The notes under the pieces were generated by a model. That model was not told where the DNA came from. It saw only the letters and a program-made list of their open reading frames with translations, and did not search any database. Source: GCA-2693325 sp964011675 (GTDB lineage Bacteria; Latescibacterota; UBA2968; UBA8231). From it: a stretch of DNA of 64,000 bases. The DNA lies in the NCBI GenBank assembly GCA_964011675.1, contig CAXGPR010000001.1, forward strand, positions 1-64,000, read 5' to 3'. Made by a program: the position numbers and the translations under genes. Shown piece by piece: positions 34,504 through 43,684 of this stretch; the stretch's first letter is position 1, and each line of letters begins with the position of its first letter.

Positions 34504-36921
34504 ATGCGCATCAACTATCAGCGATTGGTTCACCACATATACCATCACCACATCAGCATCATTGTATTCGGCCTATTTGTGTCAGTTTTTTCGGGCTTTT
34601 TCGCTGCAAAACTAGCAGGAAATATTAAGACTGACTTTGCCGACCTGTTGCCCGATGACTATGAAAGCGTGCACGAACTGAACCGAATTAAAGCGCGCGT
34701 TGGCGGTATCGGTCCTCTCATGGTCGTCATCACCAGCGACGACCTGGACCGAGCCGTCGATTTCATGAAGGTGCTTTCCGATTCCCTAAGGGGCAATCCG
34801 CTGATCAGTTCGCTCAGCACACATGATAGTAAAAAAGAGTTGCTACGAAATAACCGTTTGCTTTATATGGACCTAGAGGATCTGCAACAGATACACAGTC
34901 GGATTGACGATCATATTGAGCTGGAAAAGCTGAAACAATCCCCTCTCTACTTTGCACTCGATGATGAAGAAGACACCTCTTTAGATTTCTCTGACATCGA
35001 AGACAAATACAAGCGCAAGGTAGATTCCAAGTCCGAACGGACCGCCCGCTACGATTCATATATACTGACAAAAGAGGAAAACGGCGTCATACTTCGACTC
35101 TATCCGGCCGGCGTAATAACCGATGTCAAGTTTTCGCAAGCACTTATGGAGAGTTTGGATCAGATCATAACATCCATCAAACCCAAGCGCTTCCATCCCA
35201 GCATCGAGTATGCTTATAAGGGCAGTTTTAAAAACAGCGCAAGTCAAATTAAGATTATAATGCAAGATCTTAAATCGACTGCTGCCTACAGCATTATCGG
35301 CGTCCTATTGCTCATTTCCATTTACTTCCGCCAGGTACTCGCATCTCTCATCATAGCCCTACCGCTTCTGATGAGCTTAGCTTGGACCTTTGGCATGACC
35401 TACCTGTTTATCGGCAGCCTCAACATGATCACCGTTGGGCTATTTGCCATTCTCTTCGGGCTTGGCATCGACTTCGGCATACACATTTTTGCGCGCTATC
35501 GCGAGGCCAGAAGGCGTGGAACAGACGTTGAACGTGCGTTAACCGAAACCGTAGTTCACACGGGGAGCGCTCTTACGACAACGGCTGTAACCACCGCGAT
35601 CGCATTCTATTCCCTACTCATAACGGACTTTAAGGGATTTTCTGAATTTGGCTTTATTGTCGGCACGGGTATCATTTTTTCGCTCGTAGCCATGATCGTT
35701 ATTTGCCCCGCGTTTATCGTGCTAGGAGAACGTCTTAGAATCGTGCGACTCGCACGCCAAGACGCCCCGGTGCATCTCTTACGACGAGGCACGTATCCCG
35801 CCCCGCTGATCACGCTTTTTTTCGGGATAGTTGTCACATTTTATTCACTCTATCACACAAACCACATCGAATTTGAGTACGATTTTAGTAAGCTTAAGCC
35901 TGCATCAAAGGCCGGTGAAGACCGGGGCAGCTTGCCTGAATCCATAAAGGAGGTCAGATCACCGGCCATCGTGTTGACCGAAAGTTACGAAGACGCCATG
36001 GAAGTCGTTTCGACCGTAAAATTGATTCGGGCAACCAACGGAGACTCTTCCACTATTAAATCGGTTAAAAGCGTTTACTCCGTGCTACCTCAACAGCAGG
36101 ACCAAAAGCTAAAAATCATCAGTGATATTCGCTCTCTATTGGACAACAACGCAGGTCTTTTTAACGAAGAGCAACGTGCACAGGTCGATTCACTGAGTCC
36201 CTATGTTGAGGTTGAGAAACTAACGCTGTATGACCTCCCAGAAGACCTGACAAATGAGTTTAAGAGCAAAAGCGGTGAGATTCTCAGCTTCGTTGCAATT
36301 AATGCTTCTGTCCAGCTTAAAGACGGCCGCAACGCCATCCGGTTTGCCGATGAAATACGCACTTTTAAGACGCCTTCGGAAAAGACCTACTACGCATCGA
36401 GCTCTCACGTCATCATAGCCGAAATGCTACGCGTTATGTTAGATGACAGTACGCTAGCCGTCGTATTAACGCTGACCGTTGTCACGCTAGTACTTCTGAT
36501 AGACCTTCGCTCTTTTATCGATGTTTTCCTCATCCTGACACCCCTGTTAACAGCGCTTGTTTGGGTCATGGGGTTCATGTATTTTTTTGACATAAAGCTC
36601 AACCTATACAACATGGTTGCATTCCCAACTATAATAGGCATGGGCATCGATAACGGCGTACACGTTTTCCACCGCTATCGCGAAGCAGGCAGGGAGTCAC
36701 TTCGCCTCGTCTTGCGTACAACGGGGATGGCCCTACTAGCGACGTCACTTACAACTATGGTCGGTTTTTCTGGCCTTGTGCCAGCCCATCACCCTGCTCT
36801 GACTTCTATTGGCGTGCTCTCTTTAGTGGGGCTGGGCTGCTGCTTTATCACCTCAGTAACTTTGCTTCCCGCTTTGCTTCAACTACGCGAGAACAGAGTG
36901 ACCAATTTAAGATCGAAATAA
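34504..36921 (+). CDS. RND-superfamily lipid transporter (MMPL/HpnN-like)
   Basis: An 805-residue inner-membrane transporter with the RND layout: a first membrane helix (IIVFGLFVSVFSGFFAAKL), a large periplasmic loop, a five-helix bundle, then the same again. Both halves carry the proton-relay-type segment G-I-D-x-G-x-H-x-F-x-R-Y-R-E-A: FGIDFGIHIFARYREA and MGIDNGVHVFHRYREA. The loop FADLLPDDYESVHELNRI is typical of HpnN-like proteins. It is the last gene of the lipid operon and would drive lipid movement towards the outer membrane. Confidence 0.88.
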   Translation: MRINYQRLVHHIYHHHISIIVFGLFVSVFSGFFAAKLAGNIKTDFADLLPDDYESVHELNRIKARVGGIGPLMVVITSDDLDRAVDFMKVLSDSLRGNPLISSLSTHDSKKELLRNNRLLYMDLEDLQQIHSRIDDHIELEKLKQSPLYFALDDEEDTSLDFSDIEDKYKRKVDSKSERTARYDSYILTKEENGVILRLYPAGVITDVKFSQALMESLDQIITSIKPKRFHPSIEYAYKGSFKNSASQIKIIMQDLKSTAAYSIIGVLLLISIYFRQVLASLIIALPLLMSLAWTFGMTYLFIGSLNMITVGLFAILFGLGIDFGIHIFARYREARRRGTDVERALTETVVHTGSALTTTAVTTAIAFYSLLITDFKGFSEFGFIVGTGIIFSLVAMIVICPAFIVLGERLRIVRLARQDAPVHLLRRGTYPAPLITLFFGIVVTFYSLYHTNHIEFEYDFSKLKPASKAGEDRGSLPESIKEVRSPAIVLTESYEDAMEVVSTVKLIRATNGDSSTIKSVKSVYSVLPQQQDQKLKIISDIRSLLDNNAGLFNEEQRAQVDSLSPYVEVEKLTLYDLPEDLTNEFKSKSGEILSFVAINASVQLKDGRNAIRFADEIRTFKTPSEKTYYASSSHVIIAEMLRVMLDDSTLAVVLTLTVVTLVLLIDLRSFIDVFLILTPLLTALVWVMGFMYFFDIKLNLYNMVAFPTIIGMGIDNGVHVFHRYREAGRESLRLVLRTTGMALLATSLTTMVGFSGLVPAHHPALTSIGVLSLVGLGCCFITSVTLLPALLQLRENRVTNLRSK

Positions 36922-36951
36922 AAGGACCTTATCCGGAGAGATAGGCCTTTT
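36920..36951 (+). terminator. Probable terminator after the RND gene
   Basis: AAAAGG pairs with CCTTTT and CCT(T)ATC with GATAGG, with single-base bulges and a CGGAGA loop. The stem starts at the stop codon. The U-rich arm is within the stem, so it is weaker than the other terminators reported. Confidence 0.4.
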
Positions 36952-36977
36952 CGCACAACATATTTAGGGTATATTCT

Positions 36978-37018
36978 AAAAAAGGGACGCGCCGCCGGAA
37001 TGCATTCCGGCGGCGCGT
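36978..37018 (-). terminator. Terminator of tRNA-Gly: perfect 32-base GC-rich palindrome
   Basis: Bases 36987-37018 form an uninterrupted palindrome of 16 bases per arm, CGCGCCGCCGGAATG in one arm, centred on TGCA. On minus it is followed by CCC and six T. It lies 7 bases beyond the encoded CCA end of the tRNA. Confidence 0.8.
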
Positions 37019-37025
37019 TGAGTAG

Positions 37026-37101
37026 TGGAGCGAGAGACGAGATTCGAACTCGCGACAACCACGTTGGCAACGTGGGGCTCTACCAACTGAGCTACTCTCG
37101 C
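37026..37101 (-). tRNA. tRNA-Gly (anticodon GCC), CCA end encoded
   Basis: On minus the acceptor arms GCGAGAG and CTCTCGC pair fully. The D arm has AGCTCAGTTGGTAGAGC, the anticodon stem CCACG/CGTGG encloses TTGCCAA with anticodon GCC, and the T arm has GAGTTCGAATCTC. The discriminator is T and CCA is encoded at 37028-37026. A strong terminator follows. Confidence 0.97.
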
Positions 37102-37137
37102 TTTTAAGGTCAAAATTACAGGGAGTTTAATATAAGC

Positions 37138-40100
37138 ATGCCGAATAGACTAGTCAAGACAACCACCGCCATTTTTTGCACTCTGTTCGCCGGTCTCGGC
37201 GCATCATGTTCAGGACTACAAGATGAGGTTACCGAGAGTGGAAATAAAGTCCCTTCAAGAGCGCGCTGGCACAACAATCAGGGCGTCGTCTACATGGATC
37301 AGCATAATTATACGCGCGGCCGTAACGAGTTCGAGAAGGCTATCGCTCTTTTTCCCTCGTACGCTGTTGCTCATGCTAATCTAGGCATATCCCTTTACAG
37401 CTTGGGTAAGTATGACAGCGCGGCCACCTCGCTACAAAACTCGATCGCGAGCGACGGCTCCCTGCTACAGGCGCACTATACACTCGGGCTCATTTTTAAT
37501 GCGCAGGGAAAAGAGCACGAGAAAGCACTGAACTCTCTCAACACGGTGGCACAAGCAGATCCGGACGACCCGCACGTCCGTTATTATCTGGGGCAGGTGC
37601 GTGCTAAAATCGGACAAAACGAGAAGGCGATTAATGATTTCAAAGAGGCTATTCGCCTGGATCCCTACAATATTTCAGCTTATTACGGCCTAGCCAATGC
37701 ACATCGTAGACTCGGCAATACAGACGACTGGCGATCAGCCCTAGAAACCTTTAACAACCTGAGCCAGGCCGGTCATCAAGGCGTCAGCTCTTCGTACCAA
37801 GGACAGGGACGCTATGCCGAAGTATTAAGCGACGCGAGCGGGGCCAACACTAGTGCAGATGACCGTATGGGTCCTTTCACCTTCCGAGCCTCGAAAGACG
37901 TTGCAGTCTCTCCCCTCTTTGCCACCCTGATCAACAGCGGTGCAGACGGAGCGATTGGCGTCTTGAGCGGAGACCCAATTGCTCATTACCTGAACGGGCA
38001 ATCATCGGTTACTATGAATAGCATGCCGGAGCGTATCCACTTCGCCTTGGCGGTTGACTTGAACAATGATGATCAGCAAGAGCTCGTCCTAAGCGGTCCA
38101 ACTACAGCTATAATGCAATTCGACGGAACAAACTGGACACCTATGGCACAATTACCCCCATCTCAGCGTGCAGCAGCTGCTGATATCGACCACGATGGTG
38201 ACCTCGATCTTCTGCTCATGGACACAGAGCAGCATTACCTACTGGCCAACAATGGCCAGGCCGGCTTCAATGACGTCACTGCAAGCTCGACTATGGCGGA
38301 AGTCTCTCCTATACGTCGCGTGGTATTCAGCGACTTTGACGACGATAGAGACGTGGATTTTTTCGCCCTTTCGGACGCGGCCGTGCACTTGTACAGCAAT
38401 AACCGCGACGGCACGTTCAGTGACGTAGCGCCTGCGCTGGGACTGCCTCAAATAGCAGCCCAGACGCTGGCCGCGGAAGACTTTGACCAGGACGGCTATA
38501 TGGATTTAGTACTGGCCACTGATACTGGAACCGAGCTATGGCACAACGAAGCAGGTGTGGGATTCGCGCAGCGGCAAACCATATCGCTGACCGATGTAAA
38601 GCAGCTACTCAGTGCGGACCTAGATAATGACGGCGATCTCGACCTGTGGGCTCTGAAGTCGGATGGAGCCGTTTTACTCTCCTGGTACGAAGGAAATTTC
38701 AAAGAGGTAGAGCGGCTCTTAGAGGGTATTTCCGCCTATCCCGCCGTCGTTGCAGATTTTGACCGAGATGGACGGACCGACTTGTGGAGCGCTGGCAAAT
38801 TGGTGTTCAATCAGACAGAGGGTGGACGCTGGGTTCGTATTGCCTTACAAGGACTCAACAGCAACCGACCAGGCATCGGAACAAAGGTCGAAATTAAGAC
38901 CGAAAACCGACTTCAAAAACGCGAAGTCCGCGGCAACGGCCATGTAGAAGAAGAGTTGCTATTTGGCTTGGCCGAGAACGACTCTTTAGAGTTTGTTCGC
39001 ATCTTGTGGCCTGGCGGAGTCCGCCAGACTGAATTGGCCACAGGTGCCAGACAGCGTTTGGCCCTGAAGGAGCTGGACCGGAAAGGTACTTCGTGCCCCA
39101 TTCTGTATGCATGGGATGGCGAACAGTACCGCTTCGTCACTGATATACTGGGAGGTGGAATCATTGGCTATTTTATTGCACCTGGTCAATACTATTATCC
39201 GGACAGCGATGAATACGTGCCGCTCGATGCGCTCGCAGTCCGCGACGGTCGCTATACGCTTAAGTTGGCAAATCAGCTTGAGGAAATTATTTACATGGAC
39301 GGCCTCGAACTGATTGTCGTTGACCATCCCGCCGACGTTACAGTGTACCCCAACGAACGGCTACTATCGGCTCCACCCTATCCAGATTTTGCACTTTATC
39401 CCCTGTCCGAACTACGTCCTCCTCGCGACGCGAGAGACGGTGAAGGTGAGCCCATCTTGGACAAATTAACTGAAATTGACGACGTCTGGTACGACGACTT
39501 TGACCTGACTGACATACACGGGTATGCCGAAGAATACAGCATTACGCTCGACCTAGGGGATTTAAGCAATACAGAAAATCCCGTACTACTCGCGTATGGC
39601 TGGGTGGATTACGCCCACTCAAGCTCTAATTGGGCTGCTTCACAGCGCGGATTGACCCTTTCTCCCCCTCGCATAGAAGCATCTGACGGTCGCGGTGGTT
39701 GGCGTCTCTTGAGCGCCGACATGGGCCGACCCGCAGGCTTACCAAAGCACATGCTTTTTGATTTGAAAGGCGCTTTCGGGACGAAAGACTACCGCATTCG
39801 TATAACGACTAACGCGGCGATATATTGGGATCAGTTTCTCGTGGGGTCGTCTCGTCAGATTCCGCTACAGATCCAGCGGCTCCTTCCCACAGTAGCCGAC
39901 CTGAGCTGGCGCGGCTACCCGGCTCACACATCAATTAATGGCACTTTCGCCTTTCGCTATCACTACGACAGACTCCACACCGAAGCTCCCTGGGGCACAC
40001 ACGCCGGGTCTTACACACGCTTGGGACCCGTTACAGAGCTCGTCCAAGCAACAGACGACCGTTTCGCCATCATGTTTCACGGAGACGAGTTGAGCTTCGA

Positions 40101-40344
40101 ATTCTCCGCTGACGATCTGCATCCACCTGCTCCAGGCACAAAACGCAGCTTTATGCTATACGCCAGTGGGTTTGGTAAAGATATGGATTTTCACTCGGCC
40201 TACTCGCAAACGGTTGAACCTCTCCCTTTTCACGGTATGTCATCTTATCCCTACCCAACGGGAGAGCGCTATCCACAAAGCGAAGCACATCTAGAATACG
40301 TCGAGGCGTATAACACGCGACACGTCAGAGGCTACTATCGATAA
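37138..40344 (+). CDS. Large exported TPR / FG-GAP (VCBS) / ASPIC-UnbV protein
   Basis: A 1068-residue surface or periplasmic protein. The N-terminus is a signal with a weak lipobox (GASC). Residues ~45-215 are TPR repeats (AHANLGISLYSLGKYDSA, YYLGQVRAKIGQNEKA). About 270-560 hold at least five FG-GAP-type calcium sites, such as DIDHDGDLD, DFDQDGYMD, DLDNDGDLD and DFDRDGRTD. An ASPIC/UnbV-like domain follows (NSNRPGIGTKVEIK, RILWPGGVRQTE). The last ~400 residues, rich in Trp, Tyr and Asp, I do not recognise. No partner gene is adjacent. Confidence 0.82.
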   Translation: MPNRLVKTTTAIFCTLFAGLGASCSGLQDEVTESGNKVPSRARWHNNQGVVYMDQHNYTRGRNEFEKAIALFPSYAVAHANLGISLYSLGKYDSAATSLQNSIASDGSLLQAHYTLGLIFNAQGKEHEKALNSLNTVAQADPDDPHVRYYLGQVRAKIGQNEKAINDFKEAIRLDPYNISAYYGLANAHRRLGNTDDWRSALETFNNLSQAGHQGVSSSYQGQGRYAEVLSDASGANTSADDRMGPFTFRASKDVAVSPLFATLINSGADGAIGVLSGDPIAHYLNGQSSVTMNSMPERIHFALAVDLNNDDQQELVLSGPTTAIMQFDGTNWTPMAQLPPSQRAAAADIDHDGDLDLLLMDTEQHYLLANNGQAGFNDVTASSTMAEVSPIRRVVFSDFDDDRDVDFFALSDAAVHLYSNNRDGTFSDVAPALGLPQIAAQTLAAEDFDQDGYMDLVLATDTGTELWHNEAGVGFAQRQTISLTDVKQLLSADLDNDGDLDLWALKSDGAVLLSWYEGNFKEVERLLEGISAYPAVVADFDRDGRTDLWSAGKLVFNQTEGGRWVRIALQGLNSNRPGIGTKVEIKTENRLQKREVRGNGHVEEELLFGLAENDSLEFVRILWPGGVRQTELATGARQRLALKELDRKGTSCPILYAWDGEQYRFVTDILGGGIIGYFIAPGQYYYPDSDEYVPLDALAVRDGRYTLKLANQLEEIIYMDGLELIVVDHPADVTVYPNERLLSAPPYPDFALYPLSELRPPRDARDGEGEPILDKLTEIDDVWYDDFDLTDIHGYAEEYSITLDLGDLSNTENPVLLAYGWVDYAHSSSNWAASQRGLTLSPPRIEASDGRGGWRLLSADMGRPAGLPKHMLFDLKGAFGTKDYRIRITTNAAIYWDQFLVGSSRQIPLQIQRLLPTVADLSWRGYPAHTSINGTFAFRYHYDRLHTEAPWGTHAGSYTRLGPVTELVQATDDRFAIMFHGDELSFEFSADDLHPPAPGTKRSFMLYASGFGKDMDFHSAYSQTVEPLPFHGMSSYPYPTGERYPQSEAHLEYVEAYNTRHVRGYYR

Positions 40345-40604
40345 AAAATCCTTTAGTTACGTTAGGGACTCTCCATCTATAGTAGCCAGTCGGAAATAAG
40401 AATCCAGATTGGCTACGTGCCGTTCGGGTGTGCAAGCATCCATGCGATTAGTGTAATAGCCCCACCTATACGGTAGACTCTTATCACCCCGGTAAGGGCG
40501 GCTTTTGGATCCTTCTACGGGCTTCGCCAGTAGTATTTAGCTCTACATAAGTCACCAAACCACTTCCTCATATTATTACACAAATTCCAAAAGGGCTCAC
40601 TTTC
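40345..40604. other. Non-coding stretch with one clear hairpin
   Basis: No gene is visible in this ~260-base gap. GTAGCCA (40382-40388) and TGGCTAC (40410-40416) form a perfect 7-bp stem. GC-rich segments around 40480-40530 may also pair. No riboswitch, tmRNA, SRP or RNase P signature was recognised, and no U-tract terminator is visible after the 37138 gene. Confidence 0.4.
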
Positions 40605-40633
40605 TTGACATTTACAGGATGCGATGGGATATT
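40605..40633 (+). promoter_or_regulatory. Predicted sigma70-type promoter of the class A PBP gene
   Basis: TTGACA (40605-40610) and GATATT (40628-40633) have a 17-base spacer. Transcription would start about 18 bases before the ATG at 40658. Confidence 0.6.
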
Positions 40634-40657
40634 TTCTAAACAATTCCAGTGGGGATC

Positions 40658-42766
40658 ATGGCAAAACGCATCGCTCTATATATAGCAGCATTTTTTTCTA
40701 TCTATGCTTTGTCTTTGGTGAGTTTTTATCTGTTCTTTAACGACAATCTACCTGATATTGCTGCGTGGACCTTTCAACCAAAGCGAATAACCAAAGTCTA
40801 TTCAGAAGACGGCCAGCACCTAAAGGATTTCCTAGAAGAGAATCGCGAAATCCTCACCTACGAAGAAATTCCACAATCCATGCGAGACGCACTCATTTCT
40901 ATTGAGGATCAGCGCTTTTTCTCTCATTGGGGAATCGATATACAACGCATTTTCGGCGCAATCATTGCTAATATCCGAACCGTTAGCTTAACAGCCCAAG
41001 GCGCTAGTACGATCACACAGCAATTAGCTCGCAACGTATTTGTAGAAAAAGTGGGCAATCAGCGCGGCAGTGCGTCTTTGGAGGCCGTAAAAGAAACCTA
41101 TGCCCGTAAGGTCCGCGAACAAATAACTGCAGTCTACATTGAGCGTCTCTACACCAAACAAGAGATACTCACCATGTATCTCAACAAGGTCTATTTTGGC
41201 CACGGTGCGCACGGGTTAAAAGCAGCAGCCCGATACTATTTCGACAAAGACGTAGCCGAACTCAACGTACTAGAAAGCGCTCTTTTGGCGGGCTTGCTAA
41301 AAGCCCCCAACGGCTACAGTCCAATACGCCGCCCTGAGCGTGCTTTGAAACGCCGTAACCAAGTACTTTTTAGTATGGTCAATAACGGAAAACTATCGCG
41401 GCAAAGCTACAATGCCCTACGCCGACAGCCTATAGTCACCCGGTTGCGCACGCGCGATGAGACCTACGACCTAGCGCCCTACTTCGTAGAACACGTGCGC
41501 CAACAGATGCAACGCGACTTGGGCACCTCGATTTACAGAGAAGGATTCACGGTGCGCACGACTCTGGATTCTCGCCTTCAGCGCATTGCTGAAAAGTTCT
41601 ACGCCAGCGAGACGCAGCGCGTTGAGCAGAACGTCAACGCTTATCTAGCGCGTCAGGATTCTTCTGAAGGACTGCCCGATTCTGCCAAGGTTCAAGCCGC
41701 GTTTGTCGCTTTAGACCCGAAGACAGGGCGCATTCTGGCCATGATTGGAGGACGCGATTTCAACGAAAGTAAGTTCAACCGAGCCACTCAGGCCAAACGC
41801 CAACCAGGTTCATCCTTCAAACCGTTTGTATACACGGCCGCCATCGATAACAACCGATTTTCGGTAGATGTACTTGATGACAACGCCATCACGCTACACA
41901 ATAAGACAACGGGCGAGTTTTGGGATCCAGAAAACTACGATAAAAAATTTAAAGGCCCCATGACGTTACGAGACGGTTTTAAACAGTCGCGAAACCTAAT
42001 TGCACTTAAATTAGCCGATGAGATTGGCCCACCTCTGATTCGTCGCTATGCGCGCAATATGGGTATTTCTACCCCGATTCGCGCAATTCCCTCTATTGGC
42101 ATAGGCACGAGTGAGGTGCTCCTATTAGACTTGGTCTCAGCTTATTCCGTATTTCCCAACAGAGGCATTCACGTCCAACCATTCTCTGTTGAGCGAATAG
42201 AAGACAAGGATGGAAACGCGATCTTTAGCAGGGAAAGCGGCAGCAAGAGAGAAGTGCTGCGACCAGCCGTTGCCATCGTAATGACCGACATGATGCGCTC
42301 AGTAATAGACGAAGTCGGTGGCACGGGTCGTGCCATACGAACGCGCCATCGCTTTCGCCCAGATGCTGCCGGTAAAACGGGGACTACAAACGACTATACG
42401 GATGCTTGGTTTATTGGCTTCACGCCACACCTGGTAGCTGGTGTGTGGGTCGGCATGGATAATCCGAGTCTGCGCCTGTGGCCGCGCCAGGCAGGATCAG
42501 CAGCAGCCCTGCCCTTGTGGGCACAATTTATGAAAGAAGTCTACGACAAGGTGGAGCCCTACAAAAGTATGACCCAAGAAAAGTTCGATTATCCAGAAAC
42601 GCTGGTTGAGCGGCTGACTACCTGCACGGATTCACACAAACTGGCTACGCGCTTTTGTCCCAATCAGAGCGAGGACATTTTTATTAAGAACGAAGCGGTG
42701 CCTATATCTTGTCCGCTGCACGGAGGCAACCAATCAACCACGCCCTCCCGCTTACAGCGCTTTTAG
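40658..42766 (+). CDS. Class A penicillin-binding protein (PBP1A-like)
   Basis: Bifunctional peptidoglycan synthase of 702 residues anchored by one N-terminal helix (ALYIAAFFSIYALSLVSFYLF). The glycosyltransferase 51 domain has IEDQRFFSHWGID and GASTITQQLARN. The transpeptidase has S-x-x-K in PGSSFKPF, S-R-N in KQSRNLIA and K-T-G in AAGKTGTTNDYTDAW, so both active sites look complete. ATG 40658 follows GGGGA; GTG 40649 is an upstream option. A C-terminal tail holds four Cys, including CPLH. The stop overlaps the convergent gene at 42763. Confidence 0.95.
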   Translation: MAKRIALYIAAFFSIYALSLVSFYLFFNDNLPDIAAWTFQPKRITKVYSEDGQHLKDFLEENREILTYEEIPQSMRDALISIEDQRFFSHWGIDIQRIFGAIIANIRTVSLTAQGASTITQQLARNVFVEKVGNQRGSASLEAVKETYARKVREQITAVYIERLYTKQEILTMYLNKVYFGHGAHGLKAAARYYFDKDVAELNVLESALLAGLLKAPNGYSPIRRPERALKRRNQVLFSMVNNGKLSRQSYNALRRQPIVTRLRTRDETYDLAPYFVEHVRQQMQRDLGTSIYREGFTVRTTLDSRLQRIAEKFYASETQRVEQNVNAYLARQDSSEGLPDSAKVQAAFVALDPKTGRILAMIGGRDFNESKFNRATQAKRQPGSSFKPFVYTAAIDNNRFSVDVLDDNAITLHNKTTGEFWDPENYDKKFKGPMTLRDGFKQSRNLIALKLADEIGPPLIRRYARNMGISTPIRAIPSIGIGTSEVLLLDLVSAYSVFPNRGIHVQPFSVERIEDKDGNAIFSRESGSKREVLRPAVAIVMTDMMRSVIDEVGGTGRAIRTRHRFRPDAAGKTGTTNDYTDAWFIGFTPHLVAGVWVGMDNPSLRLWPRQAGSAAALPLWAQFMKEVYDKVEPYKSMTQEKFDYPETLVERLTTCTDSHKLATRFCPNQSEDIFIKNEAVPISCPLHGGNQSTTPSRLQRF

Positions 42767-43071
42767 TCTTCCAGCTTAAACTTGGTCGGTTTGCGTCGTT
42801 GCTCGCGCGCGCGAACCTTTTTGACTTTCTTTTGCATATTATCAAGCTCTTTCTCCAAATCAGATATTTCCTGTTGCAATGTATCGACCTCTTGCTTGGT
42901 TTCACTGGTCGCAACCAGTTCGCTTTTTATACGCATTTCACACTCGCGGATTTCTTGCCGCGCGAGTTGTGCTTTTGGCTTCAAGCCCGAAAACACATTC
43001 AAATAGTCGACTATGATCCAAACGAGAAATCCGGCTAAGCCGATTGAAATCGCTATATAAATCCACGCCAT
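42763..43071 (-). CDS. Small membrane-anchored coiled-coil protein, unknown
   Basis: A 102-residue protein with one N-terminal membrane helix (IYIAISIGLAGFLVWIIVDYL). A long Glu/Lys-rich coiled coil follows (about 38-85, ELVATSETKQEVDTLQQEIS), with a basic tail. No family is recognised. It lies 13 bases downstream of the MotE-like gene on the same strand. The topology suggests a membrane scaffold or partner of that protein. Its stop shares bases with the PBP stop on the other strand. Confidence 0.65.
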   Translation of the reverse strand: MAWIYIAISIGLAGFLVWIIVDYLNVFSGLKPKAQLARQEIRECEMRIKSELVATSETKQEVDTLQQEISDLEKELDNMQKKVKKVRAREQRRKPTKFKLED

Positions 43072-43084
43072 AACGACTCTATTC

Positions 43085-43651
43085 CTATTTACTAGGCAGC
43101 TCTTTCATAACCTTTGTAATGCGCGCCGCAAACTTGGCGTCCATATTACCCATAATTTTGGCCATCTGTTGAGGCTGTAACATCATCATCAACTCAGCGA
43201 CGGTCGTATCGCTGAGTTCACCGCCGTTTTCCAGGATTTCTGCCGCGCGTTGAGCCTTGATCTTATCGTAAAACTTGGCCAATTGCTTCAGCTTTTTTTC
43301 ACGTTCACGCACAGAAGCTGAATCAGACTGTGAGACTGGCTCACTTTTTTTTTCATCTAGTCCCAATTCCGTTCCCGCTTTTGCCAAGCTTTCGGCTTGG
43401 GCCGTGGCCTGAGCGGTCATTGCATCATAACGCTCTTTATAATCCTCTGTCAGCTTGGCCAGTTCGCGCAAGCGATCCTCCGGCTGGCTAAACTCTTCGA
43501 ACACGTTAGTAGAATCTTTGTTGCCAAGAACAAGGTCGACCAACTCCTGAGGCGTCTTGATTGTCTGGGTAAAAAAGAGCATGGCTACTAGGGCTACGGC
43601 AAAGGAGATAAACATGCCTATGATCAGCAGAGGGACCAGTATAAACTTCAC
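43085..43651 (-). CDS. MotE/MgtE-N-like membrane protein
   Basis: A 188-residue protein. One N-terminal helix (VPLLIIGMFISFAVALVAMLFF) is followed by a coiled coil (about 60-135). The C-terminal segment AAEILENGGELSDTTVAELMMMLQPQQMAKIMGNMD resembles the MgtE intracellular-domain repeat of MotE-type flagellar proteins. No flagellar gene is in the window, so a non-flagellar envelope role is possible. The start is GTG 43651 after GAGG. It is flanked by two unknown envelope genes on the same strand. Confidence 0.65.
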   Translation of the reverse strand: MKFILVPLLIIGMFISFAVALVAMLFFTQTIKTPQELVDLVLGNKDSTNVFEEFSQPEDRLRELAKLTEDYKERYDAMTAQATAQAESLAKAGTELGLDEKKSEPVSQSDSASVREREKKLKQLAKFYDKIKAQRAAEILENGGELSDTTVAELMMMLQPQQMAKIMGNMDAKFAARITKVMKELPSK

Positions 43652-43684
43652 GCACTACCTCGCTCAGGTTTATAGGCTACGAAA

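Noticed and set aside
40345..40640. Possible tmRNA, 6S or RNase P RNA
   Set aside because: Short look-alike pieces are present, but the conserved cores of these RNAs are missing.
43085..43651. Evidence of a flagellar locus from the MotE-like protein
   Set aside because: No motor, hook or filament gene is nearby; the similarity is limited to topology and the MgtE-like repeat.
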